Shown here one piece after another: positions 10,714 through 21,236 of a DNA stretch of 27,620 nt. The notes below the pieces were generated by a model that ran no database searches, was not told the DNA's origin, and worked only from the letters and a program-made list of their open reading frames with translations. Every line of letters begins with the position of its first letter. Position 1 is the stretch's first letter. Origin of the DNA: Saccoglossus kowalevskii (taxonomy: Eukaryota > Hemichordata > Enteropneusta > Harrimaniidae); assembly GCF_000003605.2 (NCBI RefSeq), contig NW_003135339.1:217461-245080 (forward strand), in the 5' to 3' direction. A program made the position numbers and the translations under genes.

Positions 10714-12406
10714 TAATATATGTCGCGTGGACCAACATCCGACAGGATGCGTGACGACGACTATGTCACGACTTGTTCAAAAACGCTGTTTACAAAAAAA
10801 AAAAAAAAAAAAAAAAAGACGAGGTCAAACTAATATGTTTGAAATAATAGTTACGTCGTTAATGCAATTTGTTTCAAGCCCTTGTGATATTATAACAAAG
10901 TATACATATTGCAAAAACGTGGCTCTATACACAGAACACAGACGGTACACTCAATAGTGACACAATTACCGTATACACCTATCTAGGGTCAGCGAACTCT
11001 TGTGTGTGATGACTTCTCACCACTCTCAGCCAATCGCATTACTTAATACGTGAGCGTTAAAAAAGTGTATTTAAATTTTATTCTCTATGCGAATTCCATC
11101 AAGTGATACTGTATCAATCATGTCCAGTTACGGATTTTCGACTTGAATACTGAATTGTAAGAAACTATTTCCGGGACGTCCAGGGTCCCCCTTGCCTCTG
11201 AACCTAACATAATGGCACAGGTAAAGTCGCGTTGTCGATGTTTTCGTAAGAAATGCAAACAAAAATGTCCTGGCACAAGCCTCACTGAGATACAGCAATA
11301 CTGTAAGAAGCACGTGTTCATGACTCATAGGCGCGTTGTTAGTAACATGTTTGACATGTGACCTGCCAATGTTATGCACTCTGATCGTATAGTTTACTAA
11401 CGTTATTAATAGGCGAGGTCCTAGCGATGACCCCCCCCCCCTTACGGGGTCGGTGATTTCTGTCACCACTCAGTAGGAACTATTTAAGCATATTCATACA
11501 AATGGGGGGAGTCCCATTGAATTCTTTGCTCGTTCTAGTTAGTTGCTGGCTGCGAATGTAACTGTTGCAGAGTACACAGCGACGGTGAGTCCAGTGTAAC
11601 TGCGCACTTAATGTCGACACAAGCCCAGGCAGATCAACTAACTAGTTTACTATTCATTGTACACACAATGGGCGTAGTTTTTAGACGTGTCAACGCAACT
11701 TACCCAGGCACCTAGTTTGGCGGAAATACTTTGCATGCGGCCATCTTGAATTCAAGGTAAAAAAAAACATAACTGTTTATATATCCCACATATTAATGCG
11801 AGGAATAACGACATCATTCGAGTAATTGACGTATTCATTAGAACATGATCACATGACAAATTACAGCATGTTGATTACGACAGCGAATACAAGTTCGTTC
11901 TATGAACATAGTCACCTTAGTCAGTGGTGTGTTATACGAAACCCAGGTATACACGAAGGTTTGTCAATCCACGGCGAAGCTCCCAGAATTCGCCGTGACA
12001 AGCCCATGTGTATGTACCCTTAGAAGGATATCCCCTTCTAAGGTTCATGATACGCCGAACTTTTGCAATGTTCAAAGCTGGGAGTCCACCGAAGAGAGAG
12101 AGGGAATGCTACACTGGCTATAAAATAATAATTACTAAAATAAAACCCAACTGTACAATTAATACGTAATGTTAACTACATTACTATGCATTAAAATACA
12201 ATCTACAAGACTTAGTGTGGAATCATTCTACAAGTAAGTTAAATCTATTGTCGGGGAAATACCTAAACTTTAACACGATCAGCTAGCCCCGCGCATGACG
12301 CATGTTGTTATGCTTGTGAAGTGTATTCTTACGCAATTGCAGACACACGATAACGAGGAGACTCGGCAACAGGTTTCAACATTCACTACATAATGTGTGT
12401 TTTTTT
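10714..12406. other. No recognised gene; A24 tract and a perfect inverted repeat
   Basis: A run of 24 A occupies 10794-10817, about 80 bp past the dispersed repeat. It could be a retroposon tail, but no SINE promoter boxes were identified in front of it. A perfect hairpin CCTTAGAAGG-ATATCC-CCTTCTAAGG lies at 12018-12043. On the minus strand GAATTCAAGATGGCCGC (near 11740-11756) is another YY1-like motif, with a GTAAGT donor about 45 bp on. Poly-C occurs near 11431. None of the short frames shows a domain. Confidence 0.4.
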
Positions 12407-12410
12407 TTAA

Positions 12411-12529
12411 AAAACGGCACAGTCCTTGCGCCGCGTCCTGTTTGATATGAGACTCATAGCAACGTATACAACGCTTGTAAAATATATTGTTTGTTTAATT
12501 CTAACGCGCTGCGCGACCACTGTAGCTCG
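12411..12529 (+). mobile_element. Family-A TTAA element, copy 3 (diverged)
   Basis: It is flanked by TTAA at 12407-12410 and 12530-12533. The interior matches copies 1 and 2: GCGCCGCGTCCTGTTTGATA, then ACTCATAGCAACGTATACAA and GTAAAATATATTGTTTGTTT, then GCGCTGCGCGACCAC near the right end. The ends are imperfect inverted repeats around the core GCGCCGCG / CGCGGCGC-like sequence. It has no coding capacity. It is the most diverged of the three full copies. Confidence 0.75.
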
Positions 12530-12555
12530 TTAAATCGCGTCTTGTCCTATGCAAC

Positions 12556-12675
12556 CACTGGCGGATCCAGAAATTTGGTAAAGAGGCGCGCTTCAATTGA
12601 CGTGGCCGAAGTAGACCTCTGGTGGACTTGGTTTGTCAATTAATTTGTAATTTTATTGCGGGCTGAGGGGCGACC
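12556..12675 (+). mobile_element. Second copy of the nested small transposon
   Basis: It begins CACTGGCGGATCCAGAAATT and shares TTGACGTGGCC and TTTGTCAATT with the element at 10522-10639. The right end is degraded (GGGCTGAGGGGCGACCC). It sits only 26 bp after the family-A element. The boundary on the right is approximate. Confidence 0.65.
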
Positions 12676-13678
12676 CATTGTACATATTATAAAATAACCA
12701 TAGCCTTTGCTCCTATTTGGACAATGGTGTCCTTTATGTGCCTTATATCTATAGATAATCGGAATAGATTGTCGGATGTACGTGCATAACCAGCCCCAAA
12801 GGATCGCTGTGGGTCAATTACTGAGTACTCTGATACTCAATCTCCACTTGTATTCAACTTTATACTTCTTCGGCTTGTCTCTATAGATGTCAACTAGAAC
12901 CGCTTGTACATTGCTGTGAAAATGGAATATACAGATGGTTATTTCGACGGGTATAATCCGAATGATGCAGGTCCTAGTCATCGACCTCAAACATTCGCCG
13001 TACCAGGTGAGTACGTGTACAATGGCATTACATAATTCGCCAGTCTGTTGAAACATCCTGTTTCATTTGAATTGTAATAAATATTTTTAATATAGTAACT
13101 TTAGTTGAATATTCATTATGTTCACCGCAATGACCCAAAGATCATTCGAAGTAAGAAAAAAAATAGAATACGAGACTTGTTCTTCATAATATTTGTACTG
13201 CTTTCTTATGTAACACTGTCTATAATGCATTACAAATAATACACATATAGATTATATTCAGAAGTGTTTTGAATATTAGCGAAATACATGTGCAACTTGT
13301 TGATCTATGCTTATTGAAAGATATTTTTGAAAATGATGAATGGTTAAACAAGTTTTGTATATGATTATTTAAAGAAAGTCGCTTTACCTGCACAATGCGA
13401 CATCGTGAAAATAGTTAGGGTCAAAACTATTAATGATAAATGCTACAAAATTAGTTTAAGTGCAAGAACAGTGCGGTCTAAAATGAATTCACACTGTGAG
13501 AAGTCTGTTGCAATATAAAGGCTTGCTTAAATACTTATTCATATTTCATAGCGTAAATAGATACAATCACTTTTCACATTTCGTATATACATGCTTCATG
13601 ACAATTAATCATATTTCATGAATTCCAAAACACCATAAATGCAAGTACACACCGTAATGAAGGCGCGGTTTATATCAA
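12676..13678. other. AT-rich stretch, no gene seen
   Basis: No repeat or structural element recognised. The minus frame 12814-13056 has no identifiable domain. Confidence 0.45.
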
Positions 13679-13755
13679 TTGACGCAGGTCGTAGTGTCGC
13701 GCATGCGCTAGCTACTAGTTCCATGTTATCAAAGATGGCGACTTTGAGTGTTGCG
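13679..13755 (+). mobile_element. Partial family-B TTAA element carrying NRF1- and YY1-like motifs
   Basis: From TTGA (13679) through GTCGTAGTGTCGCGCATGCG to CAAAGATGGCGACTTTGA and TGTTG it matches the reverse complement of the right end of the family-B element at 21237-21506, with the same spacing between terminal repeat and the AAGATGGCG block. Similarity stops after about 75 bp, so only one end survives. GCGCATGCGC (13699-13708) is an NRF1-type palindrome and AAAGATGGCGAC resembles a YY1 site. An ACCGGAAG ETS-type motif lies 85 bp further on. The combination resembles a CpG-type promoter. Confidence 0.5.
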
Positions 13756-13860
13756 CAAATTAACCCACACACAAAAGAGACCCTGACACTGGCCAGATCA
13801 AATCCGAATCCATGCTTGCCACCGGAAGAGCGTATTGGATTAAGGGTCACCGCAATTTAA
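13735..13860 (+). other. Candidate small first coding frame (41 codons)
   Basis: The ATG at 13735 has a strong Kozak context (AAAGATGG) and lies inside the YY1-like motif. The frame starts MATLSVAQINPHTKETLTLA, continues with a proline-rich piece (NPNPCLPPEE), and ends at TAA 13858-13860. It lies about 1.9 kb upstream of the first recognised TASOR-family exon on the same strand. A GTATTG after GAGC (near 13831) is a possible but weak splice donor. It could be the start of that gene, an upstream frame or chance. The first 21 bases come from transposon-like sequence. Confidence 0.25.
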
Positions 13861-14450
13861 TATATGCGAGACACATTTTCGTTCGCTGTACCTGCTCTAC
13901 TTGGCATTATTCCATGAATGGTGTCTGTGATGAATGTTTGTGTGGTCATCCGCTATCTTGCAGTGTCGCAATAACTTCTGTGTGATTCAAGCTGTTACTG
14001 GTTCGTTCAAAACACAGGGGAGACTCAAAAGCTAAAAGTGTTAAACAATAATTCCGCATTTTACGGCATTAAGTAAAGAGGGCCAGAATGTAGAAAGATA
14101 TGCTGATACGATTAATGTGATATTACATGTACATATATGTACACAAATACATATTGATATTAAGCAATGGATCAAACACAAAACAGTTCTAAGTAGTTTA
14201 TAATTAGTGTTTAAAAATGAGTGCTTGCGATTATAAGGTAATTTAGAGAGCCTCGCTTGAGTCAATGGAACTCGGATAAGCAGGCTATGCAAACACATGT
14301 ATACAAAATATAAATATTATCATCGATTCATTTATCTTTTCATTTAGTGATTGCAACGAATGAAGTGTGGTGGATAAAATTTGATTTGCATAATAAACGT
14401 ATGTTGCGTGGTTACAGTGGTCATAATATTATATTCATATGGTTGAACAG
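13861..14450. other. AT-rich stretch, no gene seen
   Basis: No recognised repeat. The minus frame 14041-14298 lacks any family signature. Confidence 0.45.
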
Positions 14451-14454
14451 TTGA

Positions 14455-14606
14455 AGCGGGAGGGCCGTCGTCTGCGCACGCGCGGGAACCCCAAGCGACG
14501 ATAACAACACATGCTAAAAACGCAAAGGCTCATGGGCAGACGCTTTTTTTTAAACAATGACACTCTATGGCCATCAGACGCATGCGCAAGTGACGAATCT
14601 CCCGCT
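14455..14606 (+). mobile_element. Family-C TTAA element, 152 bp
   Basis: The left end AGCGGGAGGGCCGTCGTC and the reverse complement of the right end AGCGGGAGATTCGTCACT match at about 21 of 28 positions over 28 bases, both ending in a GCGCA(C/T)GCG core. It is flanked by TTGA (14451-14454) on the left and TTAA (14607-14610) on the right. The frame 14511-14708 that crosses it is not a gene. Confidence 0.8.
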
Positions 14607-14683
14607 TTAACGGTCTATAGAAGTTGTGACAACGGTCTACACAAGCTTACAGCTTACAGGCAACATATTTGGCCATATTTTAA

Positions 14684-14932
14684 CTTCCGCTGCAATGCAA
14701 ATATATGATAATGAAATTACCATCAGTGACCAATCATACAGTTGCATTGTAAGTATATGCTAATGATACCATACACTCACCATCACTGATCAATCATACT
14801 GTCGCATTGTGAGTATATGCTAATGTTACTTTACACTAATCAACAGTGTCAATCTCACAGCCGCATTGTAAGTATATGCTAATTACCATAAGTTCATCGT
14901 CAGTGACCAATCATACAGACGCATTCAAGTTG
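14684..14932. repeat. Minisatellite of about 60 bp, cut by the assembly gap
   Basis: The marker GCATTGTRAGTATATGCTAA starts at 14744, 14804 and 14863, with a partial GCATT at 14921, giving periods of 60, 59 and 58 bp. Between markers each unit carries a CATCAGTGACCAATCATACA-like block. A more diverged unit precedes 14744. The array runs directly into the N block at 14933, so it is probably longer in the real genome. The units differ by several substitutions each, so it is not very recent. Confidence 0.9.
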
Positions 14933-15549
14933 NNNNNNNNNNNNNNNNNNNNNNNNNNNNNNNNNNNNNNNNNNNNNNNNNNNNNNNNNNNNNNNNNNNN
15001 NNNNNNNNNNNNNNNNNNNNNNNNNNNNNNNNNNNNNNNNNNNNNNNNNNNNNNNNNNNNNNNNNNNNNNNNNNNNNNNNNNNNNNNNNNNNNNNNNNNN
15101 NNNNNNNNNNNNNNNNNNNNNNNNNNNNNNNNNNNNNNNNNNNNNNNNNNNNNNNNNNNNNNNNNNNNNNNNNNNNNNNNNNNNNNNNNNNNNNNNNNNN
15201 NNNNNNNNNNNNNNNNNNNNNNNNNNNNNNNNNNNNNNNNNNNNNNNNNNNNNNNNNNNNNNNNNNNNNNNNNNNNNNNNNNNNNNNNNNNNNNNNNNNN
15301 NNNNNNNNNNNNNNNNNNNNNNNNNNNNNNNNNNNNNNNNNNNNNNNNNNNNNNNNNNNNNNNNNNNNNNNNNNNNNNNNNNNNNNNNNNNNNNNNNNNN
15401 NNNNNNNNNNNNNNNNNNNNNNNNNNNNNNNNNNNNNNNNNNNNNNNNNNNNNNNNNNNNNNNNNNNNNNNNNNNNNNNNNNNNNNNNNNNNNNNNNNNN
15501 NNNNNNNNNNNNNNNNNNNNNNNNNNNNNNNNNNNNNNNNNNNNNNNNN
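14933..15549. other. Assembly gap (617 N)
   Basis: Every base is N. The minisatellite on its left edge probably caused it. Any apparent open frame across it is an artefact. An upstream exon of the TASOR-family gene could be hidden here. Confidence 0.99.
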
Positions 15550-15732
15550 ATTTATTTTAATATCGTCATACATAAGTGTTGAAATTGGTGGTTGAATGCA
15601 CGAGAACAATACAAAACACTCTGCCATGTATGCTATTCACACATTGTTATTGATATTTCTTGTTATGTATATTCATGTCATATAATAATTCATTGTACTT
15701 CTATTGGGATGTTTTCTTTACTTACATGTGAG
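15550..15732 (+). other. Probable intron end upstream of the first recognised exon
   Basis: The sequence is AT-rich and ends with a pyrimidine-containing TTTTCTTTACTTAC tract before AG at 15731-15732 (and another AG at 15735-15736), a plausible acceptor. The reading frame stays open leftward to 15592, but that part is cysteine/isoleucine-rich and has no counterpart I know in the family. Confidence 0.5.
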
Positions 15733-15883
15733 TCAGAAGAGCCAAGATTGGTCGACTTGAATTTAGAGTCAAGAGAATCAACCGATATACAGTTTGAAAT
15801 CCGTAGAAACTCATGGGGAGGCGATTTTCCCATTGTAGATGCCACCAGAATTCAAATAATTGAGAATCAACGTCTCTATTCTG
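15733..15883 (+). CDS. TASOR/TEX15-family exon, start of the pseudo-PARP (DUF3715) module
   Basis: It encodes residues 1-50 of the assembled fragment. The C-terminal part, FEIRRNSWGGDFPIVDATRI then QIIENQRLYS, fits the beginning of a PARP-like catalytic fold, where a strand is followed by a conserved 'i..iqN..L...y' helix start. Members are TASOR (HUSH complex scaffold), TASOR2 and TEX15, nuclear proteins of transposon and heterochromatin silencing. The donor CTG|GTGAGT is strong and leaves phase 1, exactly what exon 24828-24992 needs: the joined peptide reads NQRLYSEYVEKRW. The acceptor choice (15733 in frame 0, or 15737) is not settled, and the protein start is not seen. Upstream exons lie in the gap or beyond. 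The family assignment is from motif memory and the exon chain, and the paralogue cannot be fixed. Confidence 0.7.
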
Positions 15884-16767
15884 GTGAGTGTGTTTCAACC
15901 TTTTTTCTCCTGCGTGAAATATGACACTAAAGAAGGCACTTTCCACTAGCTTAGATTAAACTATATATATATATATACTGCTTTTTATTTTATTGTGGCA
16001 TGTTTGAATGGCAGATTGGTCAATGTTAGGTCCGGCAAAATATATAAGAAACGTTTTTTGTGCGAGGTACATATGTCTTTGGTCTCAATGTCTAGAGGTC
16101 AATTAGAGTTATTCAGATGCAGTCTTATGGTGGAAAGCCCCAAGTGTACCTTATTTAGCCGCACATTCACGTACAACTCAATACAATGGTAACAATGACT
16201 TGTATCTCAACGTGTGAAACCAACACTTTTTTCCAATTCTGATTGCAATCTCTTATTTTCAATTGGCTTGCAAAACCACAATTAAAGCAAATAATTACCT
16301 GATAATGATGCACTAAAAGCTGTTTTGTAAATTTTCGATCTCAACTGGCGCTGTCGTTTATGTCAACAATGCACCAATTCAATTTTTGAAATATAAACAG
16401 CGGAATATTACTAATGTCTGTAACATGTGGTAACAAGCTGTGAAGCATTTTATGATTCAGGATTGTTTGATGTGTTGATGAGTGCTTGTAAAAACTGTTG
16501 ATGCATGTATAATAGTTTGTACATAACAACAAGTCTGGGAGTTAGGTCGTGACATATACATGGAAATAGCCTTTGTTTCTAATGACATCACCTATTCTTG
16601 CGCAATGTAAACAATTTTCAAAAAGACAAAGAAATTAATAAACACAAATAGTGACTTATACGTCTATAACTTTTCTGGCTTTAAAGTAATTTCGTTCTAT
16701 GGATACGCCAGTTCTACTACAATATCGTGACACAGGCTAAACTGCATTTACTATATCGTCGGGTTAA

Positions 16768-16892
16768 AGGGCGGCAGCGGTCGCGCCGCGTCCTGTTCGA
16801 TATGGGACTCATAGCGACGTATACAACGCGTGTAAAATACATTGTTTATTTACATGAAATTCGAACACGAGCTGCGCGACGACCACCGCGCT
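16768..16892 (+). mobile_element. Family-A TTAA element, copy 1 (125 bp)
   Basis: TTAA flanks both sides (16764-16767 and 16893-16896). The left end AGGGCGGCAGCGGTCGCG and the reverse complement of the right end AGCGCGGTGGTCGTCGCG match at about 16 of 22 positions. The interior (TGTTCGATATGGGACTCATA, GCGTGTAAAATACATTGTTT) is nearly identical to copy 2 at 20841. It has no coding capacity, so it is a MITE. TTAA targets are used by the piggyBac and Kolobok superfamilies; I cannot choose between them. Confidence 0.85.
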
Positions 16893-16903
16893 TTAAGCAT
16901 AAG

Positions 16904-17086
16904 TGACGTCACGTGTTTACATTTTTGTCAACTGGCTAGCGAATGTCGCTCATTGATCATCACTAGCTGGCGGTGCCTGCAATTTGTTTTATATCCCGGG
17001 ATATGTATTCTTGCAACAGCGAACAGCATGTTATCTTCGAGTAGTGTGAACAACCAAACCTTACAATCAGCCACTGCGCACGCGCA
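16904..17086. promoter_or_regulatory. CpG-rich patch with CRE/E-box composite, palindrome and NRF1-like site
   Basis: TGACGTCA (16904-16911, perfect CRE octamer) overlaps CACGTG (16910-16915, E-box). ATATCCCGGGATAT (16991-17004) is a perfect 14-bp palindrome. TGCGCACGCGCA (17075-17086) is a perfect NRF1-type motif. The patch begins 12 bp after the family-A element, inside the long intron. It could be an intronic enhancer or alternative promoter, or the remains of a second GC-rich transposon. There is no direct evidence of activity. Confidence 0.35.
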
Positions 17087-18990
17087 AAGCGTACACAAGT
17101 AGCAACTCAGAATTTGTGGTTGATTTCCATGCATGTTTTTTTTACTATGTAATACTGTCTATTACGTCACTGCATGCGGTTTTAGGGTGACGGGATAGCT
17201 ACATTCCAATTATTATATACTGTCGACACAAAAAATATTCCCTTCATTTATAAAAAAAAATATCAATTTCGGTTGAAGCCAATTAACGAGCATAGTGCGT
17301 AATGACGTTATTTTAAAGTATTGTAATGTTATTCCATCTTCCAATAGAACAATTTCTAAAAAATAAAGGGAATACGATTGTTGCGTCGATTTGCATGTAG
17401 ATATATTGTCTATTATTGAATAATATTTCCACTAATTTATAGATTTTACAAATCAAAATAAGATAATTACATAATATGAATACGTGTATGACATGTACGT
17501 GGCAATTTTTGATCCTGTTTTCTCAAGGAAAAACACAAAATAGCGTTGCCTTAGCAACTGACTAATCCATTTTACGTGCCCTTAATGTAACATTATAAAT
17601 CATCACATTCTTTTGTTTGCTAAATTATACTCTGACCCTTGTGTCAGCGATTCAGGATTCATATATCTGAGCAACAAGCGAACGCAATACAAGTCAGACA
17701 TTCTTGACATGTGCTGTCATGCTTTCATTGAGTAGTCATGCTTTTATTGTGGTCTCACTATGTTACATTGAAAGGAAATATCCACCAATTTAAATACAAT
17801 GATGTAGTCGTCCCTAATATAGATATTTCAAGCAATATCAAGTTTAAAAATACAACTTCAATCTCGTGAAAAGAAAACATGGAATTTTGTTTAAGCATAA
17901 TGTGTATATTCTCAAAACTCGGATGCACAGTTCGGTAATCCGATTTCAAGAGCAAAACAACAATTGATTTGTCGTGTTCTCGTGAATTTTCTCCTGAATG
18001 AACATGATTTAATGGTTTAACGTATGTCGACGTGGAGATGTGTTATTCTGTGTTCAAAAATATATGTCAGTTATTAAAGTCTATTCCTAATTCGGTCAGG
18101 AGTCTGGTGTCACTATACAATTAGCTGAAACAGAAACATTTAGTATTGCATGAGTTTTGCAATTAAACCAGAATGTTCCCACACGTTGTCATAACTACAA
18201 ACCACCAGCAGTACACGTGGTCCCTTTGTTCAGATAATATAACATTTACACTAATGAATGAGGCAATTGATTCAACAACTCACAGTCGTAATGTACGGGA
18301 TACCCATATCATAATATTTAACGCCAATTGTGACTGTTTCCATAGGATGGAACAATGTAATCAGAAGACGTCGATTATACACATTTCAGTTTTCTGAAAA
18401 CTTGATTAAAACAATAATTGAATACGAAGAACACTGTCAATCACGGTTTGAAAAATGTATCTTCCTATTGTGTTACACATACATTTCAGAAGTTTTCACA
18501 CGAGAACCTATTAAAAAGTACCCATATATAACAACATGGCCGTCATAGATGAATTTAAAACCACGACTTTTTGATGAACCCGAATTTTTCACCACAAAAT
18601 CCGTGAATATTGGCTCGCTTTACATCTTAATGATCAAATTCAGGATAATTTTATCTTATTTTCTTCCTGTTTTTTTAAAGTCAATAGAGGGTTGAAAGTG
18701 CCATAAACCCGGTAAACAGATGAGAGTTAAACCAATGTAATATTCGAGTTCAACGGTCCGTTGAGATTACTAGTAGTATTTGAAGCTGCCAAGAACATTG
18801 TAGTGTTATGGATGCTATCTCTCACTAAATTATGACGTAAATAGGAGAGATAATAATACAAGTTTACCACGAGATTATTACCCAAGATTATTGTTTTTAA
18901 AAAGCCAATATCTTGAATAATGAATTTTTTTTGTTAATTTAAAAAAAAAAAAACAGCAACAAGAACAGGCGATGACTTGGGCCCTCATAC

Positions 18991-19104
18991 CCAGCACAAT
19001 CTTCTTCGCATCAGCAAATTTACGACGGCGTAGAAGCTGTTCCCCATCATAAAACAGATTAGGATCGTCTACATCTGCGACCCGACACAAATATGCGGCG
19101 ACGT
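18991..19104 (-). CDS. Possible orphan exon, minus strand (38 codons)
   Basis: Read on the minus strand, a TTGATTAG acceptor is followed by an open segment and a GTATGAG donor. The peptide VAAYLCRVADVDDPNLFYDG then EQLLRRRKFADAKKIVL looks protein-like: acidic loop, then an amphipathic helix pair resembling a TPR-type 'A..L...g.f.eA..i' pattern. It is richer in G and C than its surroundings. A TGA lies just 5' of the acceptor in this frame, and a perfect hairpin CAAAGACA-ATAG-TGTCTTTG (19110-19129) sits right upstream. It could be an exon of a nested antisense gene, a retro-pseudogene scrap or chance. I do not recognise the family. Confidence 0.35.
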
Positions 19105-20280
19105 CTAATCAAAGACAATAGTGTCTTTGGTCTAATGTGCACTTTGATGACCCCTATATATTTCGGGCGATACCCATGTTACAAAGCAATTTAAACTCCT
19201 CCTCCACGTCTCCGTATACCACGTTCGCGTTTTGTTCACGCCAACATATACCGAATAAATATAGATGTGAAAACCTTACATATGTGAAGCGTGTGAATGG
19301 AACTAATGGCACTGTATTCGTAAATAGGAATGTATAACTAATATAGAACAACCTACTTCAATGAATGGTTCACCGTCATGTCATGTTAGCAATAAAGCGA
19401 CAAAAATACGGTTAATATTCACCCAAAGATAGTGACTCTGATAATTGTCGCGTTACTAAACTTCAAGGCAGCCAGTAATTGGAAGCCAGCGAATAAACGA
19501 TTATAGAATCATACTTGTAAAAAAAGTGGGTCACGTAATTCATGGTTGTATTAGCTATTCAATAATAATCTTTATTTTGTATCAAATCATAATATATATT
19601 CAAAGGTATTGAATAAATCTAAATTGGTAAAGCGTAACCCCTATCCCCGGCAAAGGTCGTTTGCTTGACTACACACATATTGGCTCTATACAAATAAAGA
19701 AGCACTATACCCTAGGTACCAACAGATAAAAGAACACGCACACGTTCATCTAATTATTCAATATCATTTTATCGAACTTTTTTGCATATTGTTATATTTG
19801 CGATAGAATTTTTTGTTCGCACAATAACGCTGTAGTTATATATGAGCTTATGAAAAAAAAGGAGAACCAATTCAGAATTCAAATACGAAAGTGTACGGTT
19901 TAATAGTAATTATTCTATTTATGTACTCATTATCAAAGCTGGTAGTTGATTTGACAATTACCTACCCCTGACTCCTTAGTTCTTTACCCCGTTTCAATGT
20001 GCAACAATTTTCTTGTTTGTTGACACATTGCACTCCGATGTTTACACCCAGATGAAATTCTTTAGTTGTCAAATGTACCGTTAGGACACCTCGGGTTAAA
20101 TCGGTTTTTATTAATTATTGTATGTGTTAATCTCGTTTAACCAGACGAATGATGGTATTAACCAGTCAGTCCGCCCGTGATACAACGTTCAATAATTACC
20201 GTGCACCACTTCAATCCCTCCCCGATTACCTTAAACCGTATCATAATAGACCCTTGTCCATATTTGGACATGCTGTAATT

Positions 20281-20606
20281 CTATGCTCGGGTGGACACTT
20301 GGGCAGTTTTACCGCCTGGCAACCATCATGGTGAAAACAACGGTCAAAACTCTAAGTAAATGGTACTTTGGGATAGTTATTATGACTCCCCTGCATAGTG
20401 TAACAAGACCCTATGTGGCAGGGAAATATAAATTTGGTTGCTCAGGATTACTTCAAAATTGCGTTTGCGCTGTTTTCTCGACTTTAGCTGTTTTCACCGG
20501 CTCCACCGGCGTTCCACAGCAGCTTGCACAGAGCCCATTGAAATACATGGTACAGTGATGCGCGTCTTAGCAACGTATAACATTCTGTGATGTAGCTCCG
20601 CCCCGA
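20281..20606 (+). repeat. Dispersed repeat, copy 2 (uninterrupted)
   Basis: This is the same repeat as 10271-10713, without the 118-bp insertion, and so shows the empty-site state at the position of 20534-20545. It ends at GTAGCTCCGCCCC, the hAT-like terminus read backwards. Open frames through it (for example 20283-20558) are not shared with copy 1, so it is unlikely to code. Confidence 0.75.
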
Positions 20607-20840
20607 TAAAGTATTACTTCATTGCGTTCCATCGACCCTGATTCTGCAAAATGTATGACATTAAATTCGGCAACGACAAATCGTGAAACATTTTCAATAT
20701 TGCGGAGCTTTGAGACGTAAAATTAAAAGCATATTAGGAGAGACAAAAGAACAGATTTTGTAAAATGTGCAATGAAGAATAAAACAAACTTCATTATATA
20801 GTGTGTATCAAATACGAAGAAAAGGAAATTTTTTATTTAA

Positions 20841-20965
20841 AGGGCGGCAGTCGTCACGCCGCGCCCTGTTCGACATAGGACTCATGGCGACGTACACAAC
20901 GCGTGTAAAATACATTGTTTGTTCACATGGAATTCGAATACGCGCTGCGCGACGAACACCGCCAT
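20841..20965 (+). mobile_element. Family-A TTAA element, copy 2 (125 bp)
   Basis: It starts AGGGCGGCAGTCGTCACGCC after TTAA (20837-20840) and ends GAACACCGCCAT before TTAG (20966-20969), a decayed TTAA. It has the same length as copy 1 and a near-identical interior. A plus-strand frame (20803-21030) runs through it by chance. Confidence 0.85.
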
Positions 20966-21236
20966 TTAGACAATTTGATATCAAACTAAATCAGAAAAAG
21001 GAAAAACAAAATACAACTATGCAATTATAGTATTGATTAGCCAAACACATTATACAAAACTAAATAAATTAAAACAAGGGGGTTGTATTTCTACAATAAT
21101 ATTTTTTTCGAGTTTTATCATAAATACATTAGTATTTATGTTTTGTCTTTTTTAAGAGGAACAGCTCAGTTATAATTGTTATTGATACAGACGAAATAAA
21201 ACTATGAAATTTACATGAAGCATTTATCAACTTTAA

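Noticed and set aside
10714-10817. SINE ending in the A24 tract
   Set aside because: No polymerase III A or B box and no flanking duplication could be identified.
14846-15627. Two long open frames (about 240 codons) on opposite strands
   Set aside because: They are almost entirely N from the assembly gap and carry no information.
20149-20558. Plus-strand frames over the second dispersed repeat
   Set aside because: They are not conserved in the first copy and lack any domain.
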